From: CAJWPI01 sp964635015
Lineage (GTDB): Bacteria; Pseudomonadota; Gammaproteobacteria; Magnimaribacterales; Magnimaribacteraceae
DNA length: 51,329 nt
Reading direction: 5' to 3'
NCBI GenBank assembly: GCA_964635015.1
Contig: CAZWMS010000006.1
Location: forward strand, 1-51,329
Shown: positions 8,096-15,298 of the stretch, in pieces
Layout: each line of letters starts with the position of its first letter
Position numbering within the stretch: position 1 is the first letter of the stretch
Notes under the pieces: generated by a model
The model's database searches: none
The model's input: only the letters and a program-made list of their open reading frames with translations
Told to the model about the DNA's origin: nothing
Translations under genes and position numbers: made by a program

Positions 8096-9397
8096 TCACC
8101 CCTGTGAAAAAATGAGTTTCTTTCTCCAGACTATATAAGAGAAAATAATAGCTGGTATTCCTAAAGCAGATGCGATCAAGAAAAAGTAGTGGTATCCGAC
8201 TCCATTAACTAGAAAGCCTGAAGTGCTTGCAATAAATCTTGCTGGTACTGTACCTAAAAGAAAAAGAATAGCGTATTGGGTAGCAGTGTAACTTTGTGAA
8301 ACAACTCTTGAGATAAAGGTTATAGCTACGGTTCCTATATAGCCTTGATTAAAGTTATCAAAACCTATGGTTACCCATAAAAAAGGAAGGTCATTTGACG
8401 GATCTAAGTCGTTCCCTAAATAATTTAAATAAACAAAAGGTAAATTTGTAAGGCATGTAAAAAGTGCTCCTAAAAATATATTAATTTCTAAGCCCCATCT
8501 ATGTACCAATAACCCTCCTACAAAAACACCGGCGATGGTAACTAAACTTCCAAAAGCGTTTGTTACTAAAGCTACCTCAGTCTCAGTAAAGCCTATCTCT
8601 CTATAAAAAGGCATCGCCATAGGGCCGAGATACATATCGCTTAATCTATAGAAAAAAAGCAGAAGCAGTAAAAGGATAAGTTCAGACCTATATCTATCCC
8701 TTAAGTCTATAAAAGGATCAATAAATGAGTCTTTAAACCACTTGGCTGGATCTGAATAAATAGATAAATAAGGTCTTACTTCTCTAGTGGGTTCAGGCAT
8801 CCAAAAGAATATAAGAATAGAAAATCCCAAGAAAATAAAAGCAACTGTTATATAGGCGAAGCTGTAGCCTATAATTCCTCCCAAAACAAGTCCCAATACT
8901 TGAGAAATATAAACTCCTCCGATTCTCCAGCCCAATTGATAAACCGCTGCAGATTGCCCCAATTCCTCTTCCTCAACAAGTTCTATTCTAAGCGCATCTA
9001 AACAAATATCTTGGGTAGCTGAAAAAAAGGCCAACCCAAAAACACACAATACCAGTGCTCCCAAGTTAGTTTTGGGGTCATTTAAACCTATTGCTATTAA
9101 AAAGATAAAAGCAAATACCTGGGATACAAAAAGCCAGCTTCTTCTTTGTCCTAACTTTTTAAGATAGGGAATTTCTAATCTATCGACAAAAGGAGCCCAA
9201 AAAGCTTTTACGGAATAAGTTAGAAAAACTAAAGATAGCAAGCCTATTGCAGACCTATCTACTCCTGATTTAGATAGCCAATAATTAAGAGGATCAACGA
9301 TCATTCCAAAAGGAATGCCTGCCAGTAAACCTAGGGGAAGAATTATAAGTAAGTTTGGCTTTATATAAGCCCTAAGAGAAACAACCCACTGGTTCAT
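8096..9397 (-). CDS. AmpG-like MFS transporter
   Basis: 433 residues, about 12 transmembrane helices, in the AmpG/PAT branch of the major facilitator superfamily. Typical features are the opening LLPLGLLAGIPFGMIVDPL, the region SVKAFWAPFVDRLEIPYLKK (about 63-82), and ATQDICLDALRIEL near 128-141. AmpG imports GlcNAc-anhydromuropeptides for cell-wall recycling. An ampD homologue, which acts on that substrate, is at 12525-13070, consistent with a recycling role, but some family members carry acetyl-CoA or other substrates. It is shorter than E. coli AmpG (491 aa). It starts 3 bases after the yajQ stop. Confidence 0.82.
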   Translation of the reverse strand: MNQWVVSLRAYIKPNLLIILPLGLLAGIPFGMIVDPLNYWLSKSGVDRSAIGLLSLVFLTYSVKAFWAPFVDRLEIPYLKKLGQRRSWLFVSQVFAFIFLIAIGLNDPKTNLGALVLCVFGLAFFSATQDICLDALRIELVEEEELGQSAAVYQLGWRIGGVYISQVLGLVLGGIIGYSFAYITVAFIFLGFSILIFFWMPEPTREVRPYLSIYSDPAKWFKDSFIDPFIDLRDRYRSELILLLLLLFFYRLSDMYLGPMAMPFYREIGFTETEVALVTNAFGSLVTIAGVFVGGLLVHRWGLEINIFLGALFTCLTNLPFVYLNYLGNDLDPSNDLPFLWVTIGFDNFNQGYIGTVAITFISRVVSQSYTATQYAILFLLGTVPARFIASTSGFLVNGVGYHYFFLIASALGIPAIIFSYIVWRKKLIFSQG

Positions 9398-9400
9398 AAT

Positions 9401-9883
9401 CTAATCTCTAAAATTCTCAAACTGTAGAGGTATATCGATCTTTGAACTTTTCACTAATTCTATGACATTCTGTAAATCATCTCTCTTCTTTCCGGTTACC
9501 CTAATAGTCTCTCCCTGTATTGAAACTTGTACTTTAATTTTAGAAGATTTAACCATCTGGATTATTTCTTTAGAAATTTCTTTACTTATTCCTTCAATTA
9601 AGAAAATCTCTTGTTTTGCTTGTCCAGTAGTAACTTCTATGTCTTGAGGTCTTAGGCTTTTAATATCCAAACCTCTCTTAGTTAAAGATTCATTAAGTAT
9701 TGGTAAAATTTGGTGAAGTTGAAATTCTTCTTTAGAGACCAGACTTAACTTACCTTCTTCTAAAGTAATTTTTGCTCCAGTCCCCTTAAGATCAAATCTA
9801 TTTTGTATTATTCTGTTAGCCTGATCTACGCCATTAGTTAGCTCGTGAGAATTCAGTTCAGATTTTATATCAAATGATGGCAC
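9401..9883 (-). CDS. yajQ: YajQ family nucleotide-binding protein
   Basis: 160 residues, full family length. It begins PSFDIKSELNSHEL and has NRFDLKGTGAKITL near 29-42, IKSLRPQDIE, and VSIQGETIRVTGKKRDDLQ near 131-149. YajQ proteins bind nucleotides or RNA; a Xanthomonas member is a cyclic-di-GMP effector that partners a transcription factor. The start is GTG with a good AAAGGAG ribosome site. It is the first gene of a minus-strand series yajQ-ampG-vanZ-fxsA, divergent from the riboswitch and btuB. Confidence 0.95.
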   Translation of the reverse strand: MPSFDIKSELNSHELTNGVDQANRIIQNRFDLKGTGAKITLEEGKLSLVSKEEFQLHQILPILNESLTKRGLDIKSLRPQDIEVTTGQAKQEIFLIEGISKEISKEIIQMVKSSKIKVQVSIQGETIRVTGKKRDDLQNVIELVKSSKIDIPLQFENFRD

Positions 9884-9955
9884 TATTAACTCCTTTCTGA
9901 CTTGAAAATAAGCCTATTGATTCAGAATTCGCAGAAAAAAGAAAGTTTTTTAGCC

Positions 9956-9961
9956 TATAAT
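9956..9961 (+). promoter_or_regulatory. Candidate -10 element of the riboswitch-btuB transcript
   Basis: TATAAT lies just before the first conserved riboswitch base block (GGGGTGC at 9968). No good -35 is visible at 16-18 bases, so this rests on the -10 and its position. Confidence 0.4.
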
Positions 9962-9967
9962 AGTTTT

Positions 9968-10138
9968 GGGGTGCTAAAAGACCTTTGGATAAACGGGAAA
10001 CTGGTGAAGTTTTGACCATTCCAGTGCTGCCCTCGCAACGGTGAAAGAAGAAACTGTAACCTATGCCACTTCGAAAGAGGGAAGGCGTTACAAAATTCAT
10101 CTTAAAAAGATGGCTTCTTATGCCCGGATACCGGCCCC
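9968..10138 (+). ncRNA. Cobalamin (B12) riboswitch
   Basis: The conserved blocks occur in order: GGTGC then TAAAAG (9970-9980), GGGAAACTGGTGAAG (9995-10009), the CTGCCCTCGCAACGGTGA core (10026-10043), GCCACTT (10065-10071), GGGAAGGCG (10079-10087) and the B12-box-like TATGCCCGGATACCGGCCC (10119-10137). They end about 45 bases before a TonB receptor gene. The class senses adenosylcobalamin or related cobalamins and lowers uptake-gene expression. A small downstream hairpin with the ribosome site in its loop suggests translational control. An open frame on the opposite strand (9870-10100) is a shadow of this RNA. Confidence 0.93.
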
Positions 10139-10155
10139 AAGAAAGTTTGTTTAAT

Positions 10156-10172
10156 TGTTACGAAGGGTAACA
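10156..10172 (+). promoter_or_regulatory. Hairpin holding the btuB ribosome-binding site in its loop
   Basis: TGTTAC (10156-10161) pairs with GTAACA (10167-10172) around the loop GAAGG. The purine-rich GAAGGG is the only ribosome-site candidate. It lies 6 bases before an ATG at 10174 but 16 bases before the btuB ATG at 10184. This is a plausible expression platform for the riboswitch; pairing in vivo is inferred. Confidence 0.55.
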
Positions 10173-10173
10173 A

Positions 10174-10191
10174 ATGACTAAAAATGACTAA
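10174..10191 (+). CDS. Candidate five-codon leader ORF (MTKND) overlapping the btuB start
   Basis: A 10-base direct repeat (ATGACTAAAA at 10174 and ATGACTAAAG at 10184) gives two start codons in different frames. The first has the ideally spaced ribosome site and encodes Met-Thr-Lys-Asn-Asp, then TAA at 10189-10191. It overlaps the first codons of btuB, so reinitiation or translational coupling is possible. Expression is unproven. Confidence 0.35.
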   Translation: MTKND

Positions 10192-11977
10192 AGTAGCTAT
10201 AAGCCTTTTCTTCTCTTTATTAATAACGTGTGTCCATTCTGAGGAGTTGGTTGAGGAAGTCATTCTTATTTCTCCCAAACTACCAGCTCAACTGGATAAA
10301 CTTCTATCAACTGTAGACGTTTTAGATGCTCAATCGATTAACCAAATTAATCCAAAAGATCTAAAAACATTGCTTAGAACAAACTTCGCTATTGATATAA
10401 GCAGTAATGGGGGTCCGGGCCAAATCTCATCTATTTTTCTTAGGGGTTCTAATAGCAATCAAACGGTAGTGAAAATAAATGGAATAAAAATTAACCCCTC
10501 TACAGCGGGAGGAGCTGCTCTGTACAATCTAGACCCGCTTTTAATAAGTAGGATCGAGATCGGCTCTGGTCCTCTTTCTTCATTACATGGATCAGATGCC
10601 ATTGGAGGCATAATCAATATCTATACCACGACACATGGAGAAGAGAATTTTCTAACTTTCTCCTTAAATTCTGGTTCTAACAACCTTTTTAAAAAAGGTT
10701 TAAACGCTTTTTGGGAAAAAAATAACTATGCTGTAAGCTTTTACAGTATTGACTCAGATACAGATGGATTCCCAACATTAACTTCTTCAAATTTAGATAG
10801 AGGTTATAACAATTTTAGTCAAACAAGTTCTTTTGATTATAATTCTAGAAGTTTTAAAGCCTCTATTTCTTCTTGGTCCTCTAATGGAAAAACTGAATAT
10901 TTAGACTTCTTTGGCAATCCTGTATCTCAGGATTACGAGAATACAGCATACTCTATTCTATTGTCTTATTTGCTTCAGAATAATAAAAAAATAAATATAA
11001 ACTTTGGTTCTTCAAAAGATTTTATTAAACAAAAGGAAGGTAATGATCTTGGAATAAAAGATTTAACTCTAACTGATAGAAATAGCTTTGGAATAAGCCT
11101 ATTTAGCAAAATTAATAATAATAATTTTATTTTGGGGTACAACCAAAATACAGAAAAGGTTGATTACTCAGTATACGGTGATGAATTTATGAAATCTTTA
11201 AAGACCACATCTATTTTTACATCAAACCAATTCTTTTCAAAGAATGCTCTTTTTGGTTTTAGTCTTCGTTTATCAGATCATGAGACTTATGGTAAAAATA
11301 CTTCCTGGAACCTAGGCTATAAAAAGAGATTAAATAATTCATGGTCGTTGATTCTAAATTCTGGTATAGCCTTTAGATCCCCCAATAGTTCTGAGCTCTT
11401 CGGATTTGGTTCAAACATAAATCTTAAGCCTGAAACTTCTAAAAGTTATGAATTAAGATTAGATAGAACAATTAATGAAGACAATATCTTGGGTTTAACT
11501 ATTTTTAAATATAAAACAGACAATCTAATAAATTATGATTTCTCAGAATCTAAACTCAAAAATATAGATCAGGCCCAAAATGAAGGCAGCGAAATACGAT
11601 ATAAATGGACTGGAAAGACCTTTAGAGGAGATATGTTACTTCGAGTTCAAAGTCCTAAAGATTCAAATAAAAAGAATTTACTAAGAAGATCAAGAAAAGC
11701 AATGAGTTGCAATATCTATAGAGATTTCAAAGGTGCTACAATAAATTTCAACTTAACAGGTTTTGATAGGAGAAAAGATATAGGCAATAAAAATCTACCC
11801 GGATATTTCTTACTAAATACATCTTTTACTAAGGAATTAAATAAAAAATTATCATTCTCACTAAGCCTTGAAAATATTCTTGATAAAGAATATTTTACAG
11901 CAGCTGGTTTTAATGGTTATTATCGTAATCAGGAAAGAGCCATTTGGGTCCATCTGAAATATGACTTACTAAGATAA
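10184..11977 (+). CDS. btuB: TonB-dependent outer-membrane receptor, probable vitamin B12 transporter BtuB
   Basis: 597 residues, close to E. coli BtuB (614). A signal peptide spans about 1-19 (MTKVAISLFFSLLITCVHS), a TonB-box-like EEVILIS follows, and the plug domain runs to about 140 (SNQTVVKINGIKINP; SSLHGSDAIGGIINIY). The rest is a beta barrel with the closing NILDKEYFTAAGFNGYYR motif. It imports cobalamin across the outer membrane with TonB energy. The cobalamin riboswitch upstream and the adenosyltransferase 4 bases downstream specify the substrate better than the protein alone. Odd points: it ends in Leu-Leu-Arg rather than the usual terminal aromatic residue, and its start region is duplicated (see 10174). 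Confidence 0.92.
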   Translation: MTKVAISLFFSLLITCVHSEELVEEVILISPKLPAQLDKLLSTVDVLDAQSINQINPKDLKTLLRTNFAIDISSNGGPGQISSIFLRGSNSNQTVVKINGIKINPSTAGGAALYNLDPLLISRIEIGSGPLSSLHGSDAIGGIINIYTTTHGEENFLTFSLNSGSNNLFKKGLNAFWEKNNYAVSFYSIDSDTDGFPTLTSSNLDRGYNNFSQTSSFDYNSRSFKASISSWSSNGKTEYLDFFGNPVSQDYENTAYSILLSYLLQNNKKININFGSSKDFIKQKEGNDLGIKDLTLTDRNSFGISLFSKINNNNFILGYNQNTEKVDYSVYGDEFMKSLKTTSIFTSNQFFSKNALFGFSLRLSDHETYGKNTSWNLGYKKRLNNSWSLILNSGIAFRSPNSSELFGFGSNINLKPETSKSYELRLDRTINEDNILGLTIFKYKTDNLINYDFSESKLKNIDQAQNEGSEIRYKWTGKTFRGDMLLRVQSPKDSNKKNLLRRSRKAMSCNIYRDFKGATINFNLTGFDRRKDIGNKNLPGYFLLNTSFTKELNKKLSFSLSLENILDKEYFTAAGFNGYYRNQERAIWVHLKYDLLR

Positions 11978-11981
11978 AAAA

Positions 11982-12524
11982 TTGCCAAAAAGAATAACAA
12001 AAGTAACTACCAAAAAAGGTGATGATGGATCTACATCAATTGCCCACGGTAAAAGAGTATCAAAATCAAGTTCCATTATTGATTCTTTAGGAGAAATTGA
12101 TGAGCTTAATTCATGGATAGGCTTGCTTTTTTCAATAAAAGAATTAGATGAAACGAAAGAGTTCCTACTTGAAATTCAAAATACTCTTTTTGATATTGGA
12201 GGCATCCTTGCTACCTCCTCAAAAGAACCATTGATAAATAAAAAACTAGAAAAAATGGAGTCTAATATTTCTGAATACAATAAGCAGCTTCCTCATCTTG
12301 ATAACTTCGCTCTTCCATCCGGGTCAAGGGAATCATCAATTGTCCATATAACCAGATCTGTATGCAGAAGAGCGGAAAGATCTTTAGTGAGAGCAGGAGA
12401 AGATAATTTTATTGAAAAAAGCTGTGTAATCTATCTTAACAGACTCTCAGACTTTCTATTTATTCTGGCCCGTAAAACAAATTTAGATCTTAAAATTGAT
12501 GAAATTCTTTGGAAACAAGAATAA
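11982..12524 (+). CDS. pduO: ATP:cob(I)alamin adenosyltransferase, PduO type
   Basis: 180 residues. It makes adenosylcobalamin from cob(I)alamin and ATP in the cytoplasm. The PduO fold motifs are present: TKKGDDGSTS near 9-18 (family TKTGDDGTT), GEIDELNSWIG near 37-47 for ATP binding, and VCRRAERSLV near 126-135. It uses a TTG start 4 bases after the btuB stop; no ATG fits the conserved N-terminus (PKRITKVTTKKGDDG). It is in one operon with btuB under the cobalamin riboswitch and ends adjacent to the convergent ampD. Confidence 0.92.
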   Translation: MPKRITKVTTKKGDDGSTSIAHGKRVSKSSSIIDSLGEIDELNSWIGLLFSIKELDETKEFLLEIQNTLFDIGGILATSSKEPLINKKLEKMESNISEYNKQLPHLDNFALPSGSRESSIVHITRSVCRRAERSLVRAGEDNFIEKSCVIYLNRLSDFLFILARKTNLDLKIDEILWKQE

Positions 12525-13070
12525 CTAATTTAAGGAATCTCTAAAGCGTAACCAATCAAAAGAGTTACCTGGATCAGTCTTTCGATCCGGAGCAATATCG
12601 GCATGCCCAATTATTCTTTCTTTGTTGATTTCAAGATAACTCCCCATAAGACAATTAGATATACCGGATAAAATGGAATACTGTATGTCTTGGTAAGGGT
12701 CTGAGTCCGTTCCTTCTAGTTCTATTCCTATAGAAAAGTCATTACAATCCTTTTGTCCTTCATACTCAGACACTCCGGCATGCCAAGCGCTCTTATTAAA
12801 TTCTACAAATTGAATAATATTGCCATCCCTTTCAATCAAAAGGTGACTAGATACTCTAAGATCTGAAATTTCTTTAAAATACGGATGTAATTCAGAGTTT
12901 AATGAATTAACAAAAAATTGTTTAATAAAACCTCCTCCAAACTTGCCTGGAGGGAGGCTTATATTATGTACAACAATAAGACTTGGATCTACCCCTTCAG
13001 GTCTTTCTGAAGAATTTGGAGATTCTATAAATTCAGCTTGATCTAAACGATGGTTAGTTATCGTAAACAA
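12525..13070 (-). CDS. ampD: 1,6-anhydro-N-acetylmuramyl-L-alanine amidase AmpD
   Basis: 181 residues, the normal size of cytoplasmic AmpD. It cleaves the peptide from anhydro-muropeptides during wall recycling. The zinc site is visible: His in VVHNISLPP near 34, then GHADIAPDRKTDPG near 154-167, giving the second His and the Asp. SSHLLIERDGNIIQFV and SAWHAGVS are the other family blocks. No signal peptide is present. It lies 8 bases after the EF-hand gene in the minus direction and abuts the end of pduO. An AmpG-like permease is encoded 3 kb away. Confidence 0.95.
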   Translation of the reverse strand: MFTITNHRLDQAEFIESPNSSERPEGVDPSLIVVHNISLPPGKFGGGFIKQFFVNSLNSELHPYFKEISDLRVSSHLLIERDGNIIQFVEFNKSAWHAGVSEYEGQKDCNDFSIGIELEGTDSDPYQDIQYSILSGISNCLMGSYLEINKERIIGHADIAPDRKTDPGNSFDWLRFRDSLN

Positions 13071-13078
13071 TAAAACTC

Positions 13079-13813
13079 CTAATGCCTTACCCCATCTCTA
13101 TGCATTACAGGAGGTCTCCCTTTCCACATATTATCCTTATGATATCTCTTGCCTTTCATTTTCTTTTTAAAAAAGTCCATCAACTCTCTCCTGTCTAGAA
13201 CTTCATCTGAATTCTTATCCATTTCATCAAATCTCTTCTTACTAGGAGACATGAATTCTTCTTTTGAAACCTTTTTATTACCACTTAAATCCAATTTTTG
13301 AAATATGTGATCTTTTGTAACTTTTGGTCCTACTTCTCTACCCTTAGAAAGCTCCTCAGAATTTAAATATCCATCCTTATTTTTATCTAAAGCTTTAAAG
13401 ATAGCTTCACTTACTTCTTTTTTGTTGTTAGGAGCAAGACCCTTGGGTAGTCCCCTCCTTTTAGGTCTTTGTCTTGGTTCAGAAAGCCTTTTTGATCCAA
13501 TAATAAATTCATTTTTATCTATTTTCTGATCGTCATTTCTATCAAGTTTATCTGCCATCTTAGAGAGCATTTTTTCTCGTTTAAGACTTTCTTTAATATT
13601 CATTTCTTGTCTCGTAATATTCCCATCTGAATTCTGATCTAAAAAGGAGAACATTTTTTCACTACGGAAACTAAATTCTGTAAAACTTAAAACACCATTT
13701 TTATCCTTATCCATACGCATTAAGTTTTTATTCTTTTTACCTGGATCTGCTTGTATACAGAAAGACAGGGAAAAGACTGTGCCTAATACCAAAAAATAAT
13801 TAATCTTTTTCAT
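13079..13813 (-). CDS. Secreted protein with six EF-hand calcium-binding loops
   Basis: 244 residues with an N-terminal signal peptide (about 1-22, hydrophobic YFLVLGTVFSLSFC). Six 12-residue EF-hand loops lie at about 35-46, 59-70, 91-102, 143-154, 175-186 and 199-210. Loops 1, 2 and 4 are canonical (for example DKDKNGVLSFTE, DQNSDGNITRQE, DKNKDGYLNSEE). Loops 3, 5 and 6 lack the central Gly but keep the Asp/Asn ligands and terminal Glu. A basic Pro/Arg-rich linker (about 112-125) separates loops 1-3 from 4-6. A Lys/Arg/His-rich tail follows. The likely role is periplasmic or extracellular Ca2+ binding; partner and function are unknown. There is a 75-base gap to ispH upstream. Confidence 0.88.
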   Translation of the reverse strand: MKKINYFLVLGTVFSLSFCIQADPGKKNKNLMRMDKDKNGVLSFTEFSFRSEKMFSFLDQNSDGNITRQEMNIKESLKREKMLSKMADKLDRNDDQKIDKNEFIIGSKRLSEPRQRPKRRGLPKGLAPNNKKEVSEAIFKALDKNKDGYLNSEELSKGREVGPKVTKDHIFQKLDLSGNKKVSKEEFMSPSKKRFDEMDKNSDEVLDRRELMDFFKKKMKGKRYHKDNMWKGRPPVMHRDGVRH

Positions 13814-13888
13814 GTTTACTCCTCATAGTAGTGATAAATAACACTTCCTTAAAGCCAAAGACAAACAAATATTTAAAACGTTCAAAAC

Positions 13889-14827
13889 CTAGCTCCTTAA
13901 TTCTTTAGGTAATTTAAAGAATATTCCTTCGTCTTCCCTGTCTTCTGCTCCTTTTATCTCCACATTAAAGTGTTTACTGATTAAAACAAGTAGTTCTCTC
14001 ACTAAATGTTCGGGGGCAGAAGCACCCGAAGTTATACCTAAAAAATTTTTTTCTCTAAACCACTCTAAGTCTAAATCATCAGCGGTGTCTATAAGATAAG
14101 ATTCTACTCCTGACCTTTCTGCTATTTCTCTTAACCTAGTCGAATTTGAACTATTCTTTGATCCTATGACTAAAATAAGATCACATTCAAGGGCAAGTTG
14201 CTTTACAGCATCTTGTCTATTTTGTGTTGCATAACATATATCTTCATTTTTAGGTCCAACAATTGATGGGAATCTCTTTTGGAGATTAGATATGATCTCT
14301 TTTGTGTCTTCTACAGACAAAGTAGTCTGGGTTACGAAAGATAAATTCTTATCGTTCTTTATTCTTAAATTTTCAACATCAGATTTACTTTGAACTAAAT
14401 AGATATCTCCTCCAAAAGACTTGTCATATTGACCCATTGTGCCTTCTACTTCAGGGTGTTTTTCATGACCTATCAATATGCATTCACGTCCAGATTTTGA
14501 ATACAATTGGACTTCTGCATGGACCTTGCTTACCAAAGGACAAGTAGCATCAAAAACATTTAATCCTCTAGAAAGAGAATCCTCCTGTACCTTTTTTGAT
14601 ACTCCATGCGCACTATAAATTGCTGTAGCTCCTTCTGGTATTTCAGTGATTTCTTCAACAAAAATTGCGCCTAAATTTTTTAATTCTTCAACAACCGTTT
14701 TATTGTGAACTACTTCATGTTTTACATAAATAGGAGCTCCCTTTTCTGAGATGACCCTGCGAACTATTTCTATAGCGCGGTCTACTCCAGCACAAAACCC
14801 TCTAGGATTAGCTAAAAGAATTTTCAT
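13889..14827 (-). CDS. ispH: 4-hydroxy-3-methylbut-2-enyl diphosphate reductase IspH (LytB)
   Basis: About 312 residues from the chosen ATG at 14827, whose product begins MKILLANPRGFCAGVDRA as in E. coli; a TTG five codons upstream is possible but unlikely. This [4Fe-4S] enzyme makes IPP and DMAPP in the last MEP-pathway step. The three cluster cysteines are visible in GFCAGVD, DATCPLVSKVH and ICYATQNRQ, and the catalytic-Glu block TTLSVEDT is present. It overlaps the end of lspA by 20 bases. The usual fkpB gene between lspA and ispH is missing. IspG, the preceding Fe-S enzyme of the pathway, is at 44312. Confidence 0.98.
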   Translation of the reverse strand: MKILLANPRGFCAGVDRAIEIVRRVISEKGAPIYVKHEVVHNKTVVEELKNLGAIFVEEITEIPEGATAIYSAHGVSKKVQEDSLSRGLNVFDATCPLVSKVHAEVQLYSKSGRECILIGHEKHPEVEGTMGQYDKSFGGDIYLVQSKSDVENLRIKNDKNLSFVTQTTLSVEDTKEIISNLQKRFPSIVGPKNEDICYATQNRQDAVKQLALECDLILVIGSKNSSNSTRLREIAERSGVESYLIDTADDLDLEWFREKNFLGITSGASAPEHLVRELLVLISKHFNVEIKGAEDREDEGIFFKLPKELRS

Positions 14828-15296
14828 TAGTTTTTTTTTCAAAAAATAGTAAGAATATTATGTAAAGTGTTGCTCCTATTGTTATAAAACTATCTGCTAA
14901 ATTAAATACATAAAACGATCTGGCTGCATAATGAAGGTGTATAAAATCTATTACATAACCCCAAGATATTCTGTCAATTAAATTACCTAGACCACCTCCA
15001 ATGATAAATAGCAAAGATAAATTCTCCAAAATACTACGTTTTGTGGCATTAAATAGGGTATAAAACAGCCAACACAGCAAAAAAGAAATTATCAGAACTA
15101 AGATCCACCTAGAAATCTCACCCCCGTCATTCAAGAGACTAAAAGCTATCCCTTCGTTATGAAGAAGAGTGAAATCTAAGAATTGATTTAATTCTTTAGA
15201 CTCTCCTAATACTAAATTAGAAGAAACCAACACTTTAGAAATTTGATCAGATAAAACCAAAATTAATATAAATAAGATTTTCCAGAGAGCTTTCAT
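14808..15296 (-). CDS. lspA: Lipoprotein signal peptidase LspA (signal peptidase II)
   Basis: 162 residues with four transmembrane helices. The aspartic protease cleaves prolipoprotein signal peptides before the lipidated cysteine. The two catalytic-Asp blocks are NLIDRISWGYVIDFIH near 111-126 and FNLADSFITIG near 136-146; LLHNEGIAFSLL is also typical. It starts 2 bases after ileS ends, the conserved ileS-lspA arrangement, and overlaps ispH. BamB in this window has the lipobox such an enzyme acts on. Confidence 0.97.
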   Translation of the reverse strand: MKALWKILFILILVLSDQISKVLVSSNLVLGESKELNQFLDFTLLHNEGIAFSLLNDGGEISRWILVLIISFLLCWLFYTLFNATKRSILENLSLLFIIGGGLGNLIDRISWGYVIDFIHLHYAARSFYVFNLADSFITIGATLYIIFLLFFEKKTNENSFS

Positions 15297-15298
15297 AC

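Noticed and set aside
9870..10100. Open frame of 76 codons on the minus strand across the btuB leader
   Set aside because: It lies over the conserved cobalamin riboswitch and has no recognisable protein family or ribosome site; it is a shadow of the RNA.
14828..14842. Five-codon N-terminal extension of IspH from a TTG
   Set aside because: The ATG at 14827 matches the conserved IspH N-terminus and no ribosome site supports the TTG.
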